Source of the DNA: Microtetraspora sp. NBRC 16547
Lineage (GTDB): Bacteria > Actinomycetota > Actinomycetes > Streptosporangiales > Streptosporangiaceae
Direction of reading: 5' to 3'
Assembly (NCBI RefSeq): GCF_030268965.1
Contig: NZ_BSSE01000011.1
Coordinates: forward strand, 1-64,000
Length of the DNA stretch: 64,000 bases
The notes beneath the pieces were generated by a model. The model was not told the DNA's origin. It was given only the letters and a program-made list of their open reading frames with translations, and did no database searches. The stretch's first letter is position 1. Each line of letters starts with the position of its first letter. This document shows positions 1 through 12,667 of this stretch, in pieces. The translations under genes and the position numbers were made by a program.

Positions 1-1
1 G

Positions 2-3000
2 GGGCGGGGGTCGGTTCCGTTCGTGTCGTCGGTCACCGGTGGGGTGGTGGATGGCGCGGGGTTGGATGCGGGGTATTGGTGGCGGAATCTGCGGGAGCCG
101 GTGCGTTTTGATCGGGCGGTGGCGGGGTTGCTGGCCGAGGGTCATTCGGTGTTTGTGGAGTGTAGTGCGCATCCGGTGCTGGCTGTCGGGGTGGAGGAGG
201 CGGTTGAGCAGGCGGCTGTGGTGGTGGGGACGTTGCGGCGGGGTGAGGGTGGCCGGGATCGGTTGACGCGGTCGCTGGCTGAGGTGTTCGTGGCGGGTGT
301 GCCGGTGGATTGGCGGGTGGTGTTCGCGGGTGGTGGGGCGGCGCGGGTGGATCTGCCGACGTATCCCTTCCAACGCCGGCGATACTGGCCCAGCGACCGG
401 GAGCCGGCACAGCCGCGCTCCGCCGAACCGGTGGACGACCGGTTTTGGACCGCCGTCGAACGCGACGATCTGACCGCTCTCGCCGAGGACCTGGACGCCG
501 ACGCCGAACAGCGGGCCGCGCTCGGCTCGGTGCTGCCGGTGCTGTCGTCGTGGCGCAGACGGCAGCGGGAGCGGTCCGCCGTGGACGGCTGGCGCTACCG
601 CGTCACCTGGCGGCCCCTGCCGCCCGCGGCCGCCGCCCGGCCCACCGGCCGATGGCTCCTGCTGGAGCCCGCGGACGGCTCCGGCGACGCATGGGCCGCC
701 GCCCTTGAGGCGTCGCTGACCGCTCAGGGCGCCGAGGTCGGACGGCTCCCCGTCGATCCGGCCACGGACCGGGACACGCTGGCGGCGTACCTCACCGGCC
801 AGATCGCGACCGGCCAGGCTGTGGGTGGTCAGGCTGCGGACGGCCAGACCGCGACCGGCCAGGCCGCGGCGGTCGGAGTAGTGTCGCTGCTCGCGTTGGC
901 CAAGGGACGCCATCCCCGTCACCCGGCCGTACCGCTTGCGCACGCCGGAACGCTCACGCTCGTTCAGGCGCTCGGCGACGCGGGGATCGAGGCGCCCCTG
1001 TGGGTCTGCACCAGCGGCGCGGTCACGACCGGGCCCGCCGATCCGCCGGACGACCCGGAGCAGGCCCTCGTCTGGGGCCTCGGGCCGGTCGTCGGCCAGG
1101 AGCACCCCAACCGCTGGGGCGGCCTGATCGACCTCCCGGCGACGGCGGACCGCCGCGCCGCCGACCGCGTGAGCGCGGTGCTCGCCGCCCCCGGCGCCGA
1201 GGACCAGCTCGCCGTCCGGTCGTCCGGGGTCATGGCCAGAAGGCTCGCCCACGTGGCGGACGGCGGGACCGTCCAGAAGCGTGACTGGCGACCGGCCGGA
1301 ACGGTTCTGGTCACCGGCGGCACCGGCGCACTCGGCGGGCACGTGGCGCGGTGGCTCGCCCGCAACGGCGCCGAGCATCTGATCCTCACCGGCCGCCGCG
1401 GCCTCGACGCCCCAGGCGCGGCCGAACTCGTCGCGGAACTGACCGCTCTCGGCCCCGAGGTCACGGTGTCCACTGTGGACCTCGCCGACCGCGCCGCCCT
1501 CGCCGGGCTTCTCGACGGCATCCCGGCGGAGCGGCCGCTGACCGCCGTCGTGCACACCGCGGCCGCGCTCGACGACGCGCTGCTGGAGTCGCTGCGGCTT
1601 GACCAGGTCGAGCACGTCCTGAGAGTGAAGGCCGAGTCGGCGGTGAACCTGCACGAGCTCACCCGCGACCTGGACCTTTCCGCGTTCGTGCTGTTCTCCT
1701 CCTTCGGCGGCATGTTCGGCGCGGCAGGGCAGGGCAACTACGCCCCGGGCAACGCCTTCGTGGACGCGCTGGCCCGGCGGCGTCGGGCCGAGGGGATGCC
1801 CGCGACCGCCGTCGTCTGGGGGCACTGGGCCGCCGGCGGGATGGCGACGGGCGCGGTCGAGGACCGGATGTTGTCCCGCGGCGTCCCGGCGATGGACCCG
1901 GACCTGGCGATCGCCGCGCTGCAGCGGGTACTCGACCACGACGAGACCAGCGCGGTCGTGGTGGACATCGACTGGGCCCGCGTGGTCGCGGTGTCCGGCA
2001 CCCCGAGCCCGCTGTTCCGCGAGATCCCCGAGGTCCGGCGGCTGGTCGCCGTCCCTGCTCCCGTCCCCGCCTCCGGTACGGAGACCGCGGTGACGGCGGA
2101 GGCGCTGCTGGGCGTCGTCAGAGCGCACGTGGCGGCCGTGCTCGGATACGACTCCGGCGACCAGGTCGATGCCGACCGGGCCTTCCAGGACCTCGGTTTC
2201 GACTCGGTCACGGCGATCGAGCTGCGTAACCGGCTCGGCGCGGCCACCGGTCTCCGGCTGCCCGCGACCCTCGTGTTCGACTACCCCAGCCCGGAGGCGC
2301 TGGCCCGGCACCTCGCCGCCGAGCTGGGCGGCGGACCGGCGGTCGCCCAACCGGCCCCCGCCATCCAAACGGTGACGGACGAGCCGATCGCGATCGTCGC
2401 GATGAGCTGCCGGCTTCCCGGAGGGATCACCTCTCCGGACGACCTGTGGCGGATGCTGGCCGAGGGTGGGGAAGGGATCACCGGATTCCCGGCCGACCGC
2501 GGCTGGGACACGGAGGGTCTCTTCGCCGCCGATCCGGACGCTCCGGGCAAGACCTACGTACGGGTGGGCGGCTTCGTCGAGGGGGCGGGCGACTTCGATC
2601 CCGGGTTCTTCGGGATCAGCCCTCGCGAGGCCCTGGCCATGGATCCGCAGCAGCGGCTCCTCCTGGAGACCTCGTGGGAGGCGTTCGAGGCCGCCGGGAT
2701 CACCCCCGGCTCCATGCGAGGAAGCAGGACCGGCGTCTTCGTCGGCGCGGGGTCGTCGATGTACGGGGCGGGACTGGCCGAGCCGCCGGAGGGCACCGAG
2801 GGGCATCTGCTCACCGGCACCGCGATGAGCGTGATCGCCGGAAGACTGGCCTACACCTTCGGCACCGAGGGGCCGGCGGTCACGGTCGACACGGCGTGCT
2901 CGTCCTCGCTGGTGGCGCTGCACCTGGCGACCCAGTCACTGCGGACGGGGGAATGCTCGCTCGCCCTGGCGGGCGGGGTGACGGTGATGGCGTCCCCGGC

Positions 3001-6000
3001 GCCGTTCGTGCTCTTCAGCCGCCAGCGCGGCCTGGCCCAGGACGGCCGCTGCAAGGCTTTCTCGGCCCGCGCGGACGGTATGGGCATGGCCGAGGGCGTG
3101 GGCCTGGTCCTGCTGGAACGGCTGTCGGACGCGGTCCGCAACGGGCATCCGGTGCTCGCCGTGGTCCGCGGCTCCGCGGTCAACTCCGACGGCGCGTCCA
3201 ACGGCCTGACCGCACCCAACGGCCCCTCGCAGCAGCGGGTGATTCGTCAGGCGCTGGCCACCGCAGGGCTCGCGACGTCCGACGTGGACGCGGTCGAGGC
3301 GCACGGCACAGGCACCGCCCTCGGCGACCCGATCGAGGCGCAGGCGCTGCTGGCCACCTACGGGCAGGACCGGGAGGAGCCGTTGTGGCTCGGCTCGGTG
3401 AAGTCGAACGTCGGCCACACGCAGGCCGCGTCCGGCGTGGCCGGGGTGATGAAGATGGTCCTGGCCCTGCGCCACGGCACGCTCCCGCGTACTCTGCACG
3501 TCAAGGAGCCGTCGCCGCACATCGACTGGACAGCGGGCGCGGTCGATCTGCTCACAGAAGCGCGACCCTGGCCGCGCGGGGACCGGCCGCGCAGAGCCGG
3601 AGTGTCCTCGTTCGGGATCAGCGGCACGAACGCACACCTGATCCTGGAAGAGGCGCCCGAGCCGGAACCCATGGCGACCGAGGCTGCCGGGCTCCCCGCC
3701 GTTCCGTGGGTGCTCTCCGCCAGGACCGCTGGCGCGCTGCGTGCCCAGGCCGGGAACCTGCGGACCTCCGCGGACGCCGCGAGCCCGGCCGATCTCGGCT
3801 TCTCGCTCGTCACGACCAGGACGGAGTTCGAGCACCGTGCCGTCGTCGTCGGCCGTGACGCCGCCGACCTGCGTGACCACCTCGCCGCGCTGGCGCAGGG
3901 CGGCGAAGACGCCAGGACGGTCCGGGGCGTCGCGGGAAACCCGGGAAAGGTGGTGTTCGTCTTCCCTGGTCAGGGGTCGCAGTGGACCGGTATGGCCGCG
4001 GACCTGCTGAACGACTCGCCGGTCTTCGCCGCACGGATGGCCGAGTGCGCGGCGGCGCTCGAACCGTACGTGGAGTTCTCGATGCTCGACGTCGTCCGCG
4101 AGCGCGCGGGGCTGGAGCGGGTCGACATGGTGCAGCCGGTGCTGTGGGCGATCCTGGTCTCCCTCGCCGCGGTGTGGGAGTCGCTCGGCGTCCGGCCGGA
4201 CGCGGTGCTCGGGCACAGCCAGGGCGAGATCGCCGCGGCCTGCGTCGCGGGCGCGCTGTCCTTGGGCGACGGCGCCCGCGTCGTCGCGCTGCGGAGCCGG
4301 GCGATCCTCGACCTGGCGGGCGAGGGCGGGATGCTCTCGGTCGCACTCGGCGCCGAGGCGGCGCGCCGGCGGCTGGACGGCTACGCCGGCCTGTCCGTCG
4401 CCGCGGTCAACGGCCCGTCCTCGGTCGTCGTCGCCGGCGGCGCGGACGAGCTGGCCCGATTCGACAAGGACTGCCGCGCCCAGGGCGTCCGCACCAGGCT
4501 CGTCCCGGTCGACTACGCGTCACACTCCGCGCACGTCGCCCGGATCGAGGACCGCCTGCGCGATTTGCTCGCCCCGATCGCGCCGCGGCCGGGCAGCGTG
4601 CCGTTCTACTCCACCGTGACGGGTGGGCTCCTGGAGACCTCCGGGCTCGACGCCGGCTACTGGTACAGGAACCTGCGCCAGACCGTCGAGTTCGAGGACA
4701 CCACGGCCGCGCTCCTGGAGACGGGGCATGGCGTGTTCGTGGAGTGCAGCCCGCACCCGGTGCTCACCATGGCGATCGGCGAGACAGCCGAACGGATGGA
4801 GCGTCCTGTCGTCACCGCCGGCACCCTGCGCCGCGACAACGGGGGCATGGACCGGGTCCTGCTCTCGGCGGCCGAGGTGTACGTCGCGGGCGTCGCCGTG
4901 GACTGGCCCGCCGTGTTCGCGGGCACCGGGGCCCGGGCCACGGCCCTGCCCTCCTACCCGTTCCAGCACCAGCGGTTCTGGCTCGACTTCCAGTCGCCGT
5001 CGCACGGCGACCGCCCGATGGACACCGAGTTCTGGACGGCGGTCGAGCACGCCGACGCGGACGCCCTCGCGGGCGTGCTCGACGCCGACAGCGAGGCGGT
5101 GGCGTCCGTGCTTCCCGCGCTCGCCCGCTGGCACGCGGACCGCCGGGACGAGTCCGCCGTCGATTCCCTGCGCTACCACGTCGAGTGGGCGCCCATCCCC
5201 GACCCCGTGCCCGCCGTCCAGTCGGGCCGGTGGCTGTTCGTCGTGCCGGAGTCCGCCGCCACGGACCCGGTCGTCGCCGGGCTGATCGCCGAGTTCTCGG
5301 GACCCGGCGGTGAGGCGCCGCAGGTGGTGGTGGCCGGCCCGGACGTGGACCGGGCCGCGTGGTCCTCCCTGCTGCGGGCGGAGGCGTCGCAGGCCGACGC
5401 GTTGCGGGCCGACGCGTTGCGCGCCGAGGCCGGGGAGGTCGAGGTGGAACTCGCAGGAGTGCTGTCCCTGCTCGCCCTCGACCGCGGCGAACTCGGGACC
5501 CTGCCGGGCGTCTCGCGCGGGCTCGTGTCGGGCCTGGTGCTGTCGCAGGCTCTCGCCGACGCGGACATCGGCGCGCCCCTGTGGTGCGTGACGCGAGGAG
5601 CGGTCAGCGCCGGCGCGGCGGACGCGCCGCCGGACCCGGTGCAGGCGCAGACCTGGGGCATGGGTCGGGTCATCGGGCTGGAGCAGCCGCGACGCTGGGG
5701 CGGCCTGGTCGATCTGCCGCCCGACCCCGGTCAGGACGTGCTGCGACGCTGTCACGCCGCGGTCACCGCGGGCGCCGAGGACCAGGTGGCGCTGCGTGAG
5801 CACGGCTCGTACGGCAGGCGCTTGGTGCGGGCTGCCCGGCCCGCGGTCCTCCCTGCGCGCCGGCGGCCGCGTGGCACCGTTCTGGTCACCGGGGCGACCG
5901 GCGCGCTCGGCGCGCCGATCGCCCGATGGCTCGCCGAGGGCGGCGCCGACCACCTCGTCCTGACCAGCCGCCGCGGCGCCGCCGCCCCGGGGATGGCCGA

Positions 6001-7189
6001 GCTGTCCGAGGAACTGACCATGGCCGGGGTCAAGGTGACCATGGCGGCCTGCGACGTCGCCGATCGCGACGCCCTCGCCGCGCTGGTCGAGAAGGTCGAG
6101 GCCGAGGGCGGGCCGATCCGGTCGGTGGTGCACGCGGCGGCGCTGATCAGGCTCACCGCGCTCGCGGAGTCGTCGGTCGAGGAGTTCTCCGACGTCCTCA
6201 GCGCGAAGGTCGCGGGAGCGGCCCACCTCGACGAGATCTTCGCCGACCGCGACCTCGACGCGTTCGTCCTGTTCTCCTCCATCGCGGGCGTCTGGGGGAG
6301 CGGCGACCACGGCGCCTACGCGGCGGGCTCGGCCTACCTCGACGCGCTCGCGCAGCGGCGCCGGGCGCGCGGACGCACGGCCACCTCGATCGCCTGGGGC
6401 GTCTGGGACGCCCGGCACGTGCTGGACGACGGCGTCGTGGTCGAGGACCTCATGGATCTCAACCCCGAATGGCACGGGCTGTCGCCGATGAGCCCGGCCG
6501 TCGGCCTGCGCGGCATGCAGCGGGCGCTGGACCTCGACGAGACCTGCGTCGCGGTGGCCGATGTCGACTGGGAACGCTTCACCGCCGCGTTCACCTCGGC
6601 GCGGCCGAGCCCGCTGCTCGCCGGGATCGACGAGGTACGGCGGATCCTCGCCGCTGAGGCCGAGGCCGCCGCGACCCCGGCTTCGCAGGAACTGCGGGAA
6701 CGGTTGTCCGCGATGGGCGCCGCCGAGCGGCAGCGGACCGTGCTGGAGCTGGTTCGCGGGATCGCGGCCGCCGTGCTCGGGCACGCGACGCCCGCCGCGC
6801 TCGACCCGTCCCAGGCGTTCCAGGAGCTCGGGTTCGATTCGCTTCTCGCGGTCGACCTGCGCAACCGGCTCGCCACCGCGACCGGGCTGCGGCTGCCCGC
6901 CACGCTCGTCTTCGACCATCCGAGCGCGCAGGCCCTGGCCGCGCACGTACTCACCGAACTGTCCCCCGAGGACGGCGGGACAACCGGCCTGGCCGAACTG
7001 GGCCGGTTGGAGGCGGCGCTGGCCGGCGGCGTCGCGGACGGCGCGGCCCGCGCAGAACTCGCCATGCGGCTCAAGACCCTCCTGACCCACCTCACCGCCG
7101 GGCCCGGCGACGGCCCGGCCGAGCGCGATCTGAGCTCGGCGACCGACGACGAGCTGTTCGCCGCCCTCGACGAGCTGCGTTCTTCCTGA
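2..7189 (+). CDS. Modular type I PKS, modules A (partial) and B, 5' truncated by the window edge
   Basis: This gene carries one and a half extension modules; codons are counted from base 2. The order is the AT C-terminus (residues 1-130), KR (core about 433-620), ACP (about 700-775, LGFDS), KS (793-1220, active-site Cys966 in TACSSS), AT (about 1318-1620), KR (1959-2145), ACP (2247-2330) and a C-terminal docking region. The open frame begins before the window; the GTG at 23 lies inside the AT and is not a start. The second AT has GHSQG and YASH, which predict methylmalonyl-CoA; the partial AT has the YWWRNLR context of methylmalonyl ATs. The first KR has LDD and Tyr (B-type). The second lacks LDD, has Trp eight and His three residues before the catalytic Tyr (A2-type), and has Ser where the conserved Asn is usual. 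There is no DH, so both modules should leave hydroxyls. The next PKS gene starts 25 bp downstream. Confidence 0.97.
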   Translation, partial: GRGSVPFVSSVTGGVVDGAGLDAGYWWRNLREPVRFDRAVAGLLAEGHSVFVECSAHPVLAVGVEEAVEQAAVVVGTLRRGEGGRDRLTRSLAEVFVAGVPVDWRVVFAGGGAARVDLPTYPFQRRRYWPSDREPAQPRSAEPVDDRFWTAVERDDLTALAEDLDADAEQRAALGSVLPVLSSWRRRQRERSAVDGWRYRVTWRPLPPAAAARPTGRWLLLEPADGSGDAWAAALEASLTAQGAEVGRLPVDPATDRDTLAAYLTGQIATGQAVGGQAADGQTATGQAAAVGVVSLLALAKGRHPRHPAVPLAHAGTLTLVQALGDAGIEAPLWVCTSGAVTTGPADPPDDPEQALVWGLGPVVGQEHPNRWGGLIDLPATADRRAADRVSAVLAAPGAEDQLAVRSSGVMARRLAHVADGGTVQKRDWRPAGTVLVTGGTGALGGHVARWLARNGAEHLILTGRRGLDAPGAAELVAELTALGPEVTVSTVDLADRAALAGLLDGIPAERPLTAVVHTAAALDDALLESLRLDQVEHVLRVKAESAVNLHELTRDLDLSAFVLFSSFGGMFGAAGQGNYAPGNAFVDALARRRRAEGMPATAVVWGHWAAGGMATGAVEDRMLSRGVPAMDPDLAIAALQRVLDHDETSAVVVDIDWARVVAVSGTPSPLFREIPEVRRLVAVPAPVPASGTETAVTAEALLGVVRAHVAAVLGYDSGDQVDADRAFQDLGFDSVTAIELRNRLGAATGLRLPATLVFDYPSPEALARHLAAELGGGPAVAQPAPAIQTVTDEPIAIVAMSCRLPGGITSPDDLWRMLAEGGEGITGFPADRGWDTEGLFAADPDAPGKTYVRVGGFVEGAGDFDPGFFGISPREALAMDPQQRLLLETSWEAFEAAGITPGSMRGSRTGVFVGAGSSMYGAGLAEPPEGTEGHLLTGTAMSVIAGRLAYTFGTEGPAVTVDTACSSSLVALHLATQSLRTGECSLALAGGVTVMASPAPFVLFSRQRGLAQDGRCKAFSARADGMGMAEGVGLVLLERLSDAVRNGHPVLAVVRGSAVNSDGASNGLTAPNGPSQQRVIRQALATAGLATSDVDAVEAHGTGTALGDPIEAQALLATYGQDREEPLWLGSVKSNVGHTQAASGVAGVMKMVLALRHGTLPRTLHVKEPSPHIDWTAGAVDLLTEARPWPRGDRPRRAGVSSFGISGTNAHLILEEAPEPEPMATEAAGLPAVPWVLSARTAGALRAQAGNLRTSADAASPADLGFSLVTTRTEFEHRAVVVGRDAADLRDHLAALAQGGEDARTVRGVAGNPGKVVFVFPGQGSQWTGMAADLLNDSPVFAARMAECAAALEPYVEFSMLDVVRERAGLERVDMVQPVLWAILVSLAAVWESLGVRPDAVLGHSQGEIAAACVAGALSLGDGARVVALRSRAILDLAGEGGMLSVALGAEAARRRLDGYAGLSVAAVNGPSSVVVAGGADELARFDKDCRAQGVRTRLVPVDYASHSAHVARIEDRLRDLLAPIAPRPGSVPFYSTVTGGLLETSGLDAGYWYRNLRQTVEFEDTTAALLETGHGVFVECSPHPVLTMAIGETAERMERPVVTAGTLRRDNGGMDRVLLSAAEVYVAGVAVDWPAVFAGTGARATALPSYPFQHQRFWLDFQSPSHGDRPMDTEFWTAVEHADADALAGVLDADSEAVASVLPALARWHADRRDESAVDSLRYHVEWAPIPDPVPAVQSGRWLFVVPESAATDPVVAGLIAEFSGPGGEAPQVVVAGPDVDRAAWSSLLRAEASQADALRADALRAEAGEVEVELAGVLSLLALDRGELGTLPGVSRGLVSGLVLSQALADADIGAPLWCVTRGAVSAGAADAPPDPVQAQTWGMGRVIGLEQPRRWGGLVDLPPDPGQDVLRRCHAAVTAGAEDQVALREHGSYGRRLVRAARPAVLPARRRPRGTVLVTGATGALGAPIARWLAEGGADHLVLTSRRGAAAPGMAELSEELTMAGVKVTMAACDVADRDALAALVEKVEAEGGPIRSVVHAAALIRLTALAESSVEEFSDVLSAKVAGAAHLDEIFADRDLDAFVLFSSIAGVWGSGDHGAYAAGSAYLDALAQRRRARGRTATSIAWGVWDARHVLDDGVVVEDLMDLNPEWHGLSPMSPAVGLRGMQRALDLDETCVAVADVDWERFTAAFTSARPSPLLAGIDEVRRILAAEAEAAATPASQELRERLSAMGAAERQRTVLELVRGIAAAVLGHATPAALDPSQAFQELGFDSLLAVDLRNRLATATGLRLPATLVFDHPSAQALAAHVLTELSPEDGGTTGLAELGRLEAALAGGVADGAARAELAMRLKTLLTHLTAGPGDGPAERDLSSATDDELFAALDELRSS

Positions 7190-7214
7190 CTCTCCCGCGT
7201 TTTGGAGCACCACT

Positions 7215-10200
7215 ATGGACATCACCGAACCCGAGAACGCCGAAAAGATGCGGGAGTACCTCCGCTGGGCCACCGCCGAACTGCGCGACACCCGGCAGAG
7301 CCTCACCGAACTGCAGGAGCGGGCGTACGAGCCGATCGCCGTCGTCGGCACCGGCTGCCGCTACCCCGGCGACGTCCGCTCGGCCGAGGACCTGTGGCGG
7401 CTGGTACGGGCGGGCGGCGACGCGGTCGGCGAGTTCCCCGCCGAGCGCGGATGGGACGTCGAGGCGCTCTACGACCCCGACCCGGACAGCCAGGGCACCA
7501 CCTACGCCACCGGCGGCGGCTTCTACCGTGACGCCGGCAGGTTCGATGCCGGCTTCTTCTCGATCAGCCCGCGCGAGGCCCTGGCGATGGATCCGCAGCA
7601 GCGGCTGCTGCTGGAGGTCGGCTGGGAGGCGATCGAGAGCGCCGGCATCGACCCCGCGTCGCTGCGCGGCACGCCCGCCGGCGTGTTCGTCGGCGGTGGG
7701 TTCTCCGACTACGGCGGGGCCCTGCAGAGCGCACCGGATGGTCTGGAAGGACACTTGGTCACCGGCAAGGCCGGCAGCGTGCTGTCCGGCCGGATCGCCT
7801 ACACCCTCGGCCTTGAGGGGCCGGCGATCACCGTGGACACGGCGTGCTCGTCGTCGCTGGTGGCGCTGCATCTGGCATGCCGGTCGCTGCGGGCGGGGGA
7901 GTGCTCGCTCGCGCTGGCGGGCGGCGTGACGGTCATGTCGACCCCGGCCGTGCTGATCGAGTTCAGCCGCCAGCGCGGGGTCGCCCCGGACGGCCGCTGC
8001 AAGGCGTTCGCCGCTGCGGCGGACGGGATGGGCCTGGCCGAGGGCGCGGGAGTGGTCGTGCTCGAGCGCCTGACGGACGCGCTCGCCGCGGGACGCACCG
8101 TGCTCGCGGTGATCCGCGGCTCGGCGATCAACCAGGACGGCGCCTCCAACGGGCTGTCGGCGCCCAGCGGCCCCGCCCAGCGCCGGGTGATTCGCCAGGC
8201 GCTGGCCGACGCGCGGCTCACCCCGTCCGAGGTGGACGCCGTCGAGGCCCACGGCACCGGTACCGAGCTGGGCGACCCGATCGAGGCGCACGCGCTCCTG
8301 GCCACCTACGGTCAGGCGCGCGCGGCGGCCGAGCCGCTCTGGCTGGGCAGCGTCAAGTCGAACATCGGCCACGCCCAGGCCGCCTCCGGCGTGGCCGGGG
8401 TGATCAAGATGGTGCAGGCCCTGCGCCACGGCGAACTGCCGAAGACGCTGCACGTGGACGCGCCGTCACCGCACATCGACTGGGACTCGGGCGCCGTCGA
8501 GCTGGTGACCGAGACGCGGCCGTGGCCGGAGACCGGACGGCCGCGCCGGGCCGCGGTGTCCTCCTTCGGCGTCAGCGGCACCAACGCCCACATGATCCTG
8601 GAGCAGGCGCCGGAGACCCGGCTCCCCGAACGGGACGGCACCCCGCCGCCGGTGGTGCCGTGGGTGCTGTCCGCCAGGACCGCCACCGCGCTGCGGGCCC
8701 AGGCCGCCCGGTTACGCGACATCGACGCCGACCCGATCCACGCCCACCCGATCCACGCCGATCCGGTGGACGTCGGGTTCTCCCTCGCCCGTACCCGCTC
8801 CGTGCTGGAGCACCGGGCGGTGGTCATCGGCGCCGACCGCGATGAGCTGCTGCGTGGCCTCGCCGCGCTCGCCGTGGGCGAGCCGGACCGCACGCTCACC
8901 CAGGCCACGCGCGCCGACGGGGGCGGGGTGGTGTTCGTGTTCCCTGGCCAAGGGTCGCAGTGGGCGGGGATGGGGCTGGAGCTGCTGGAGTCCTCGCCGG
9001 TGTTCGCGGCGCGGATGCGGGAGTGCGCGGACGCGCTGGCCGCCTACGTGGACTGGGACCTGTTCGAGGCGCTGGCCGAGCCTGACCTGCTGGAGCGCGT
9101 GGACGTCGTGCAACCGGCGTTGTGGGCGGTGATGGTGTCGCTGGCCGCGGTGTGGCGATCGTATGGTGTGGAGCCGGCGGCGGTGGCCGGCCACAGCCAG
9201 GGCGAGATCGCGGCGGCCTGCGTCGCAGGAGTGCTTTCGCTGGACGACGCCGCCAAGGTGGTCGCCCTGCGCAGCCGGGAGCTGGCGAGCCTGGCCGGGA
9301 CCGGCGGCATGGTCTCGGTCGCGCAGCCGGTCGCGGCGGTGACCGAGCGGATCGCGAACCTGGGCGGACCGGTCGAGGTGGCCGCCGTCAACGGCGCCGC
9401 GTCGGTGGTCGTCTCAGGGCCGCCCGGCCCGCTGGCGGAGTTCGTCGCGGCCTGCGAGGCGGACGGCGTGCGGGTCCGCAGGATCCCGGTCGACTACGCC
9501 TCCCACTCCCAGCAGATGGAGGCGATCGAGGAGCGCTTCATGAAAGCGCTCGGGCCGGTACGGACCAAGGCTGGCGAGGTGTCCTTCTACTCGACGGTCA
9601 CCGGCCGCCCCGCCGAGGGCGCGAGTCTCGACGCCGGGTACTGGTACCGCAACCTGCGCCAGACCGTCGAGTTCGAGCGGGCGACGCGGGCGCTGCTCGC
9701 CGACGGTCACCGCGTCTTCGTCGAGTGCAGCCCGCACCCGGTGCTGGCCACCGCCGTGCAGGAGACCGCGGAGGACGCCGGGCAGGAGGTCGTCGCCACC
9801 GGATCGCTGCGCCGCGGCGAGGGCGGCCCCGCGCGGATGCTGCGGTCGGTGGCGGAGGCGTTCACGCGCGGGGTCCCGGCCGACTGGGCGAAGGCGTTCG
9901 ACGGCAGTGGCGCCCGCGCCGTGCCGCTGCCGGTGTACCCGTTCGAGGGGGACCGCTACTGGCTCCCGTCCGCGCCTCCGGCCGCCGACCTCGGCGCGGC
10001 GGGCCTCACCGCCGCCGCGCACCCGCTGCTGAGCGCCGCGGTGGACCTGCCCGAGGACGGCGGGCTCGTGTTCACCGGGCGGCTCTCCTCACGTACGCAC
10101 CCCTGGCTGGCCGACCACGCGGTCCACGGCACGGTGCTCCTGGCGGGCACCGCGTTCGTCGAGCTCGCGCTGCGCGCGGCGGCCGAGGCCGGCTGCGGGG

Positions 10201-12635
10201 AGCTGGAGGAACTGGCGCTGGAGGCGCCGCTGGCGCTGCCGGACGACGGCGCGGTGCGGATCCGGCTGACCGTGGGACCCGCCGACGAGACCGGCCGCCG
10301 CGCCCTCATGCTGCACTCCCGGCCGGACGACGAGCCGCCGCTGGACGACCAGTGGACCCGGCACGCCGCCGGGTTCGCCGTGCCAGGCGACGCGGCCCCG
10401 CCGTCAGGACTCGTGTTGTGGCCGCCGACCGGCGCCGAGCCGGTCCCGATCGACGGCGTGTACGAGCGCGCCGCGGAGCGCGGTTTCGCCTACGGGCCGG
10501 TGTTCCAGGGCCTGCGTGCGGTGTGGCGGCGCGGGGACGAGGTGTTCGCCGAGGTCGCGCTGCCGCGCGAGCACCAGGGCGAGGCGGCCCGCTTCGGGGT
10601 GCACCCGGCTCTGCTCGACGCGGCCCTGCACGCCGTCGCCCTCGGCGCGCTCAACGAGGAAGGCACCGGCCGGTTGCCCTTCTCGTGGTCCGGCGTCCGG
10701 CTGCATGCCGCCGGGGCGAGCGCGCTGCGGGTGCGGCTCGCGCCGTCAGGTCCTGAGACCCTCGCCGTCGAGGTCGCCGACGAGTCCGGGGCGCCGGTCG
10801 CCGCGATCGACGCGCTGACCTCCCGCCCTGTCGTGCCCGGCCAGGTGCGCGGCGCCGGGCGCCGGTCCGGGTCGTTGTTCCGGGTCGACTGGACGCCTCT
10901 GCCCGCGTTCCCGCCCGCCGGGCTTCAGGAAACGGTGTTCACACCGGTCGCCGGGGACGGCGACGTCGGCGAGGTGCTGCGTACCGTGCTCGGGACGGTT
11001 CAGTCGTGGCTGGCCGAGGAGCACCGGGACGGGGCCCGGCTCGCCATCGTGACCTCGGCCGCGGTGGCCACGGACGTGGCGGCGGACGTGCCGGACCTCG
11101 CGGCCGCCGCGGCCTGGGGGCTGATGCGCACGGTCCAGGCCGAGCACCCGGACCGGTTCGTCCTGCTCGACGTCGAGGACCCGGCCGACGAACAGGGCCG
11201 CGATCACGCCGTCGCCATGGCGCTGGCGGCGGGAGAGGACCAGATCGCCGTCCGCGCCGGCCGGCCGCTGGTGCCCCGGCTGGTTCCGCTGCCTACGGCG
11301 CCCCAGGTTGAGGCCGGGCCCTGGGACTTCGGGAACGGCACGGTGCTGATCACCGGTGGCACCGGGACGCTGGGCTCGCTCGTCGCCCGCCATCTTGCCG
11401 CGCATGGCGCCAGGCGGATCGTCCTGCTCAGCCGCCGCGGCGGCACCGCACCCGGCGCCGCCGAGCTCCTGGCGGACCTCGCCGCCCTGGGCACCGAGGC
11501 GACCGCGATCGCGTGCGACGCCACCGATCGTGATCGCCTCGCCGAAGTGATCGCCGGCGTGCCCGCCGAGCATCCGCTCACCGCCGTCGTGCACGCCGCG
11601 GGCGCGCTCGACGACGGCGTGGTGGAGGCGCTCACCCCGGACAGGATCGACACCGTCCTGCGGGCGAAGGCCGGCGTGGCCTGGCACCTGCACGAGCTGA
11701 CCCGCGAGCTGGACCTATCGGCGTTCGTGCTCTTCTCCTCGGCGGCGGGCACGTTCGGCACGCCGGGACAGGCCAACTACGCCGCGGCCAACGCCTACCT
11801 CGACGCGCTGGCCCGGCACCGCCGCGCGGCCGGCCTTCCCGCGCAGTCGCTGGCCTGGGGCCTGTGGGCGGACACCAGCGAGCTGACGGGAACGCTCGGC
11901 GCCACGGGACGCGACCGCCTGCGCCGCACCGGATCCCAGGCGTTCACCGCCGAGGAGGGACTGGCCGCGCTCGACCTGGCTGTCGCCACCGGCGAGCCGG
12001 TGCTGGTCCCGGTGCGGCTGGCCCCGTCCGCCCTGCGCCCGCGCGCGGACGCCGCCGTACCCCCGCTCCTGCGCGGCCTGGTCCGGGCCCCGCTGCGCAG
12101 GAGCGCGGCAGGGACGCAGGACGCGGGCGAGGCGTTGCGGCGGCAGCTGGCCGAGCTGGAGCCGGCCCACCGGACCCAGGTGCTGCTCGGCCTCGTCAGG
12201 GCCCAGGCGGCAAGCGTTCTCGGCCACGCGGGACCGAACGCCGTCGAGCCCGGCCGCGGCTTCCTCGACCTGGGCCTGGACTCGCTCACCGCGGTCGAGC
12301 TGCGCAACCGCCTCCAGACGGCCACCGGCCTGCGGCTGCCGGCAACGCTGGTGTTCGACCACCCCACGGCGAACGCGGTGGCCGGGTTCCTCACCGAGCG
12401 GCTCGGCACCGGCGAGGGCGCGGCGCTCGCCCCCGCCCTCGCGGAGCTGAACCGCCTGGAGGCCGCGCTGGCGCCGTTCACCGGCGACGAGGAGGCCCGC
12501 GCCGCGATCGCGCTGAGGTTGAAGGACCTGCTGTCGCGATGGGGCGCCGGGCCCGGCGAGAGAAGGGACGACGACATCGACGCGGCGACCGACGACGAAC
12601 TGTTCGGCGTGCTCGACGAGCTGCGGCCCCTGTGA
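7215..12635 (+). CDS. Modular type I PKS, module C (KS-AT-DH-KR-ACP)
   Basis: This single-module PKS protein has 1806 residues. A coiled N-terminal docking segment (1-38) precedes KS (39-460, Cys211), AT (572-880, GHSQG and YASH, methylmalonyl), DH (935-1200), KR (1375-1560, NADPH motif GGTGTLG, LDD, Tyr in ANYAAAN, B-type), ACP (1659-1730, LGLDS) and a C-terminal docking tail. The predicted output is an alpha-methyl alkene. In the DH, the conserved Pro of the HxxxGxxxxP motif is Ala ([11 protein letters not shown]); the second catalytic Asp is present in LLDAALH. The ATG at 7215 follows a GGAG at 7204. The linker after the KS holds a short repeat ([12 protein letters not shown]). The gene sits between the neighbouring PKS genes with gaps of 25 and 32 bp, so all are presumably on one transcript. 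Confidence 0.97.
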   Translation: MDITEPENAEKMREYLRWATAELRDTRQSLTELQERAYEPIAVVGTGCRYPGDVRSAEDLWRLVRAGGDAVGEFPAERGWDVEALYDPDPDSQGTTYATGGGFYRDAGRFDAGFFSISPREALAMDPQQRLLLEVGWEAIESAGIDPASLRGTPAGVFVGGGFSDYGGALQSAPDGLEGHLVTGKAGSVLSGRIAYTLGLEGPAITVDTACSSSLVALHLACRSLRAGECSLALAGGVTVMSTPAVLIEFSRQRGVAPDGRCKAFAAAADGMGLAEGAGVVVLERLTDALAAGRTVLAVIRGSAINQDGASNGLSAPSGPAQRRVIRQALADARLTPSEVDAVEAHGTGTELGDPIEAHALLATYGQARAAAEPLWLGSVKSNIGHAQAASGVAGVIKMVQALRHGELPKTLHVDAPSPHIDWDSGAVELVTETRPWPETGRPRRAAVSSFGVSGTNAHMILEQAPETRLPERDGTPPPVVPWVLSARTATALRAQAARLRDIDADPIHAHPIHADPVDVGFSLARTRSVLEHRAVVIGADRDELLRGLAALAVGEPDRTLTQATRADGGGVVFVFPGQGSQWAGMGLELLESSPVFAARMRECADALAAYVDWDLFEALAEPDLLERVDVVQPALWAVMVSLAAVWRSYGVEPAAVAGHSQGEIAAACVAGVLSLDDAAKVVALRSRELASLAGTGGMVSVAQPVAAVTERIANLGGPVEVAAVNGAASVVVSGPPGPLAEFVAACEADGVRVRRIPVDYASHSQQMEAIEERFMKALGPVRTKAGEVSFYSTVTGRPAEGASLDAGYWYRNLRQTVEFERATRALLADGHRVFVECSPHPVLATAVQETAEDAGQEVVATGSLRRGEGGPARMLRSVAEAFTRGVPADWAKAFDGSGARAVPLPVYPFEGDRYWLPSAPPAADLGAAGLTAAAHPLLSAAVDLPEDGGLVFTGRLSSRTHPWLADHAVHGTVLLAGTAFVELALRAAAEAGCGELEELALEAPLALPDDGAVRIRLTVGPADETGRRALMLHSRPDDEPPLDDQWTRHAAGFAVPGDAAPPSGLVLWPPTGAEPVPIDGVYERAAERGFAYGPVFQGLRAVWRRGDEVFAEVALPREHQGEAARFGVHPALLDAALHAVALGALNEEGTGRLPFSWSGVRLHAAGASALRVRLAPSGPETLAVEVADESGAPVAAIDALTSRPVVPGQVRGAGRRSGSLFRVDWTPLPAFPPAGLQETVFTPVAGDGDVGEVLRTVLGTVQSWLAEEHRDGARLAIVTSAAVATDVAADVPDLAAAAAWGLMRTVQAEHPDRFVLLDVEDPADEQGRDHAVAMALAAGEDQIAVRAGRPLVPRLVPLPTAPQVEAGPWDFGNGTVLITGGTGTLGSLVARHLAAHGARRIVLLSRRGGTAPGAAELLADLAALGTEATAIACDATDRDRLAEVIAGVPAEHPLTAVVHAAGALDDGVVEALTPDRIDTVLRAKAGVAWHLHELTRELDLSAFVLFSSAAGTFGTPGQANYAAANAYLDALARHRRAAGLPAQSLAWGLWADTSELTGTLGATGRDRLRRTGSQAFTAEEGLAALDLAVATGEPVLVPVRLAPSALRPRADAAVPPLLRGLVRAPLRRSAAGTQDAGEALRRQLAELEPAHRTQVLLGLVRAQAASVLGHAGPNAVEPGRGFLDLGLDSLTAVELRNRLQTATGLRLPATLVFDHPTANAVAGFLTERLGTGEGAALAPALAELNRLEAALAPFTGDEEARAAIALRLKDLLSRWGAGPGERRDDDIDAATDDELFGVLDELRPL

Positions 12636-12667
12636 ACGCCCCCGACCGCGAGCCAAGGAGTGATCGA

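Noticed and set aside
11864-12667. N-terminal extension of the third PKS gene
   Set aside because: It overlaps the preceding PKS in another frame and has no domain content; AAGGAG and a docking helix mark the start at 12668.
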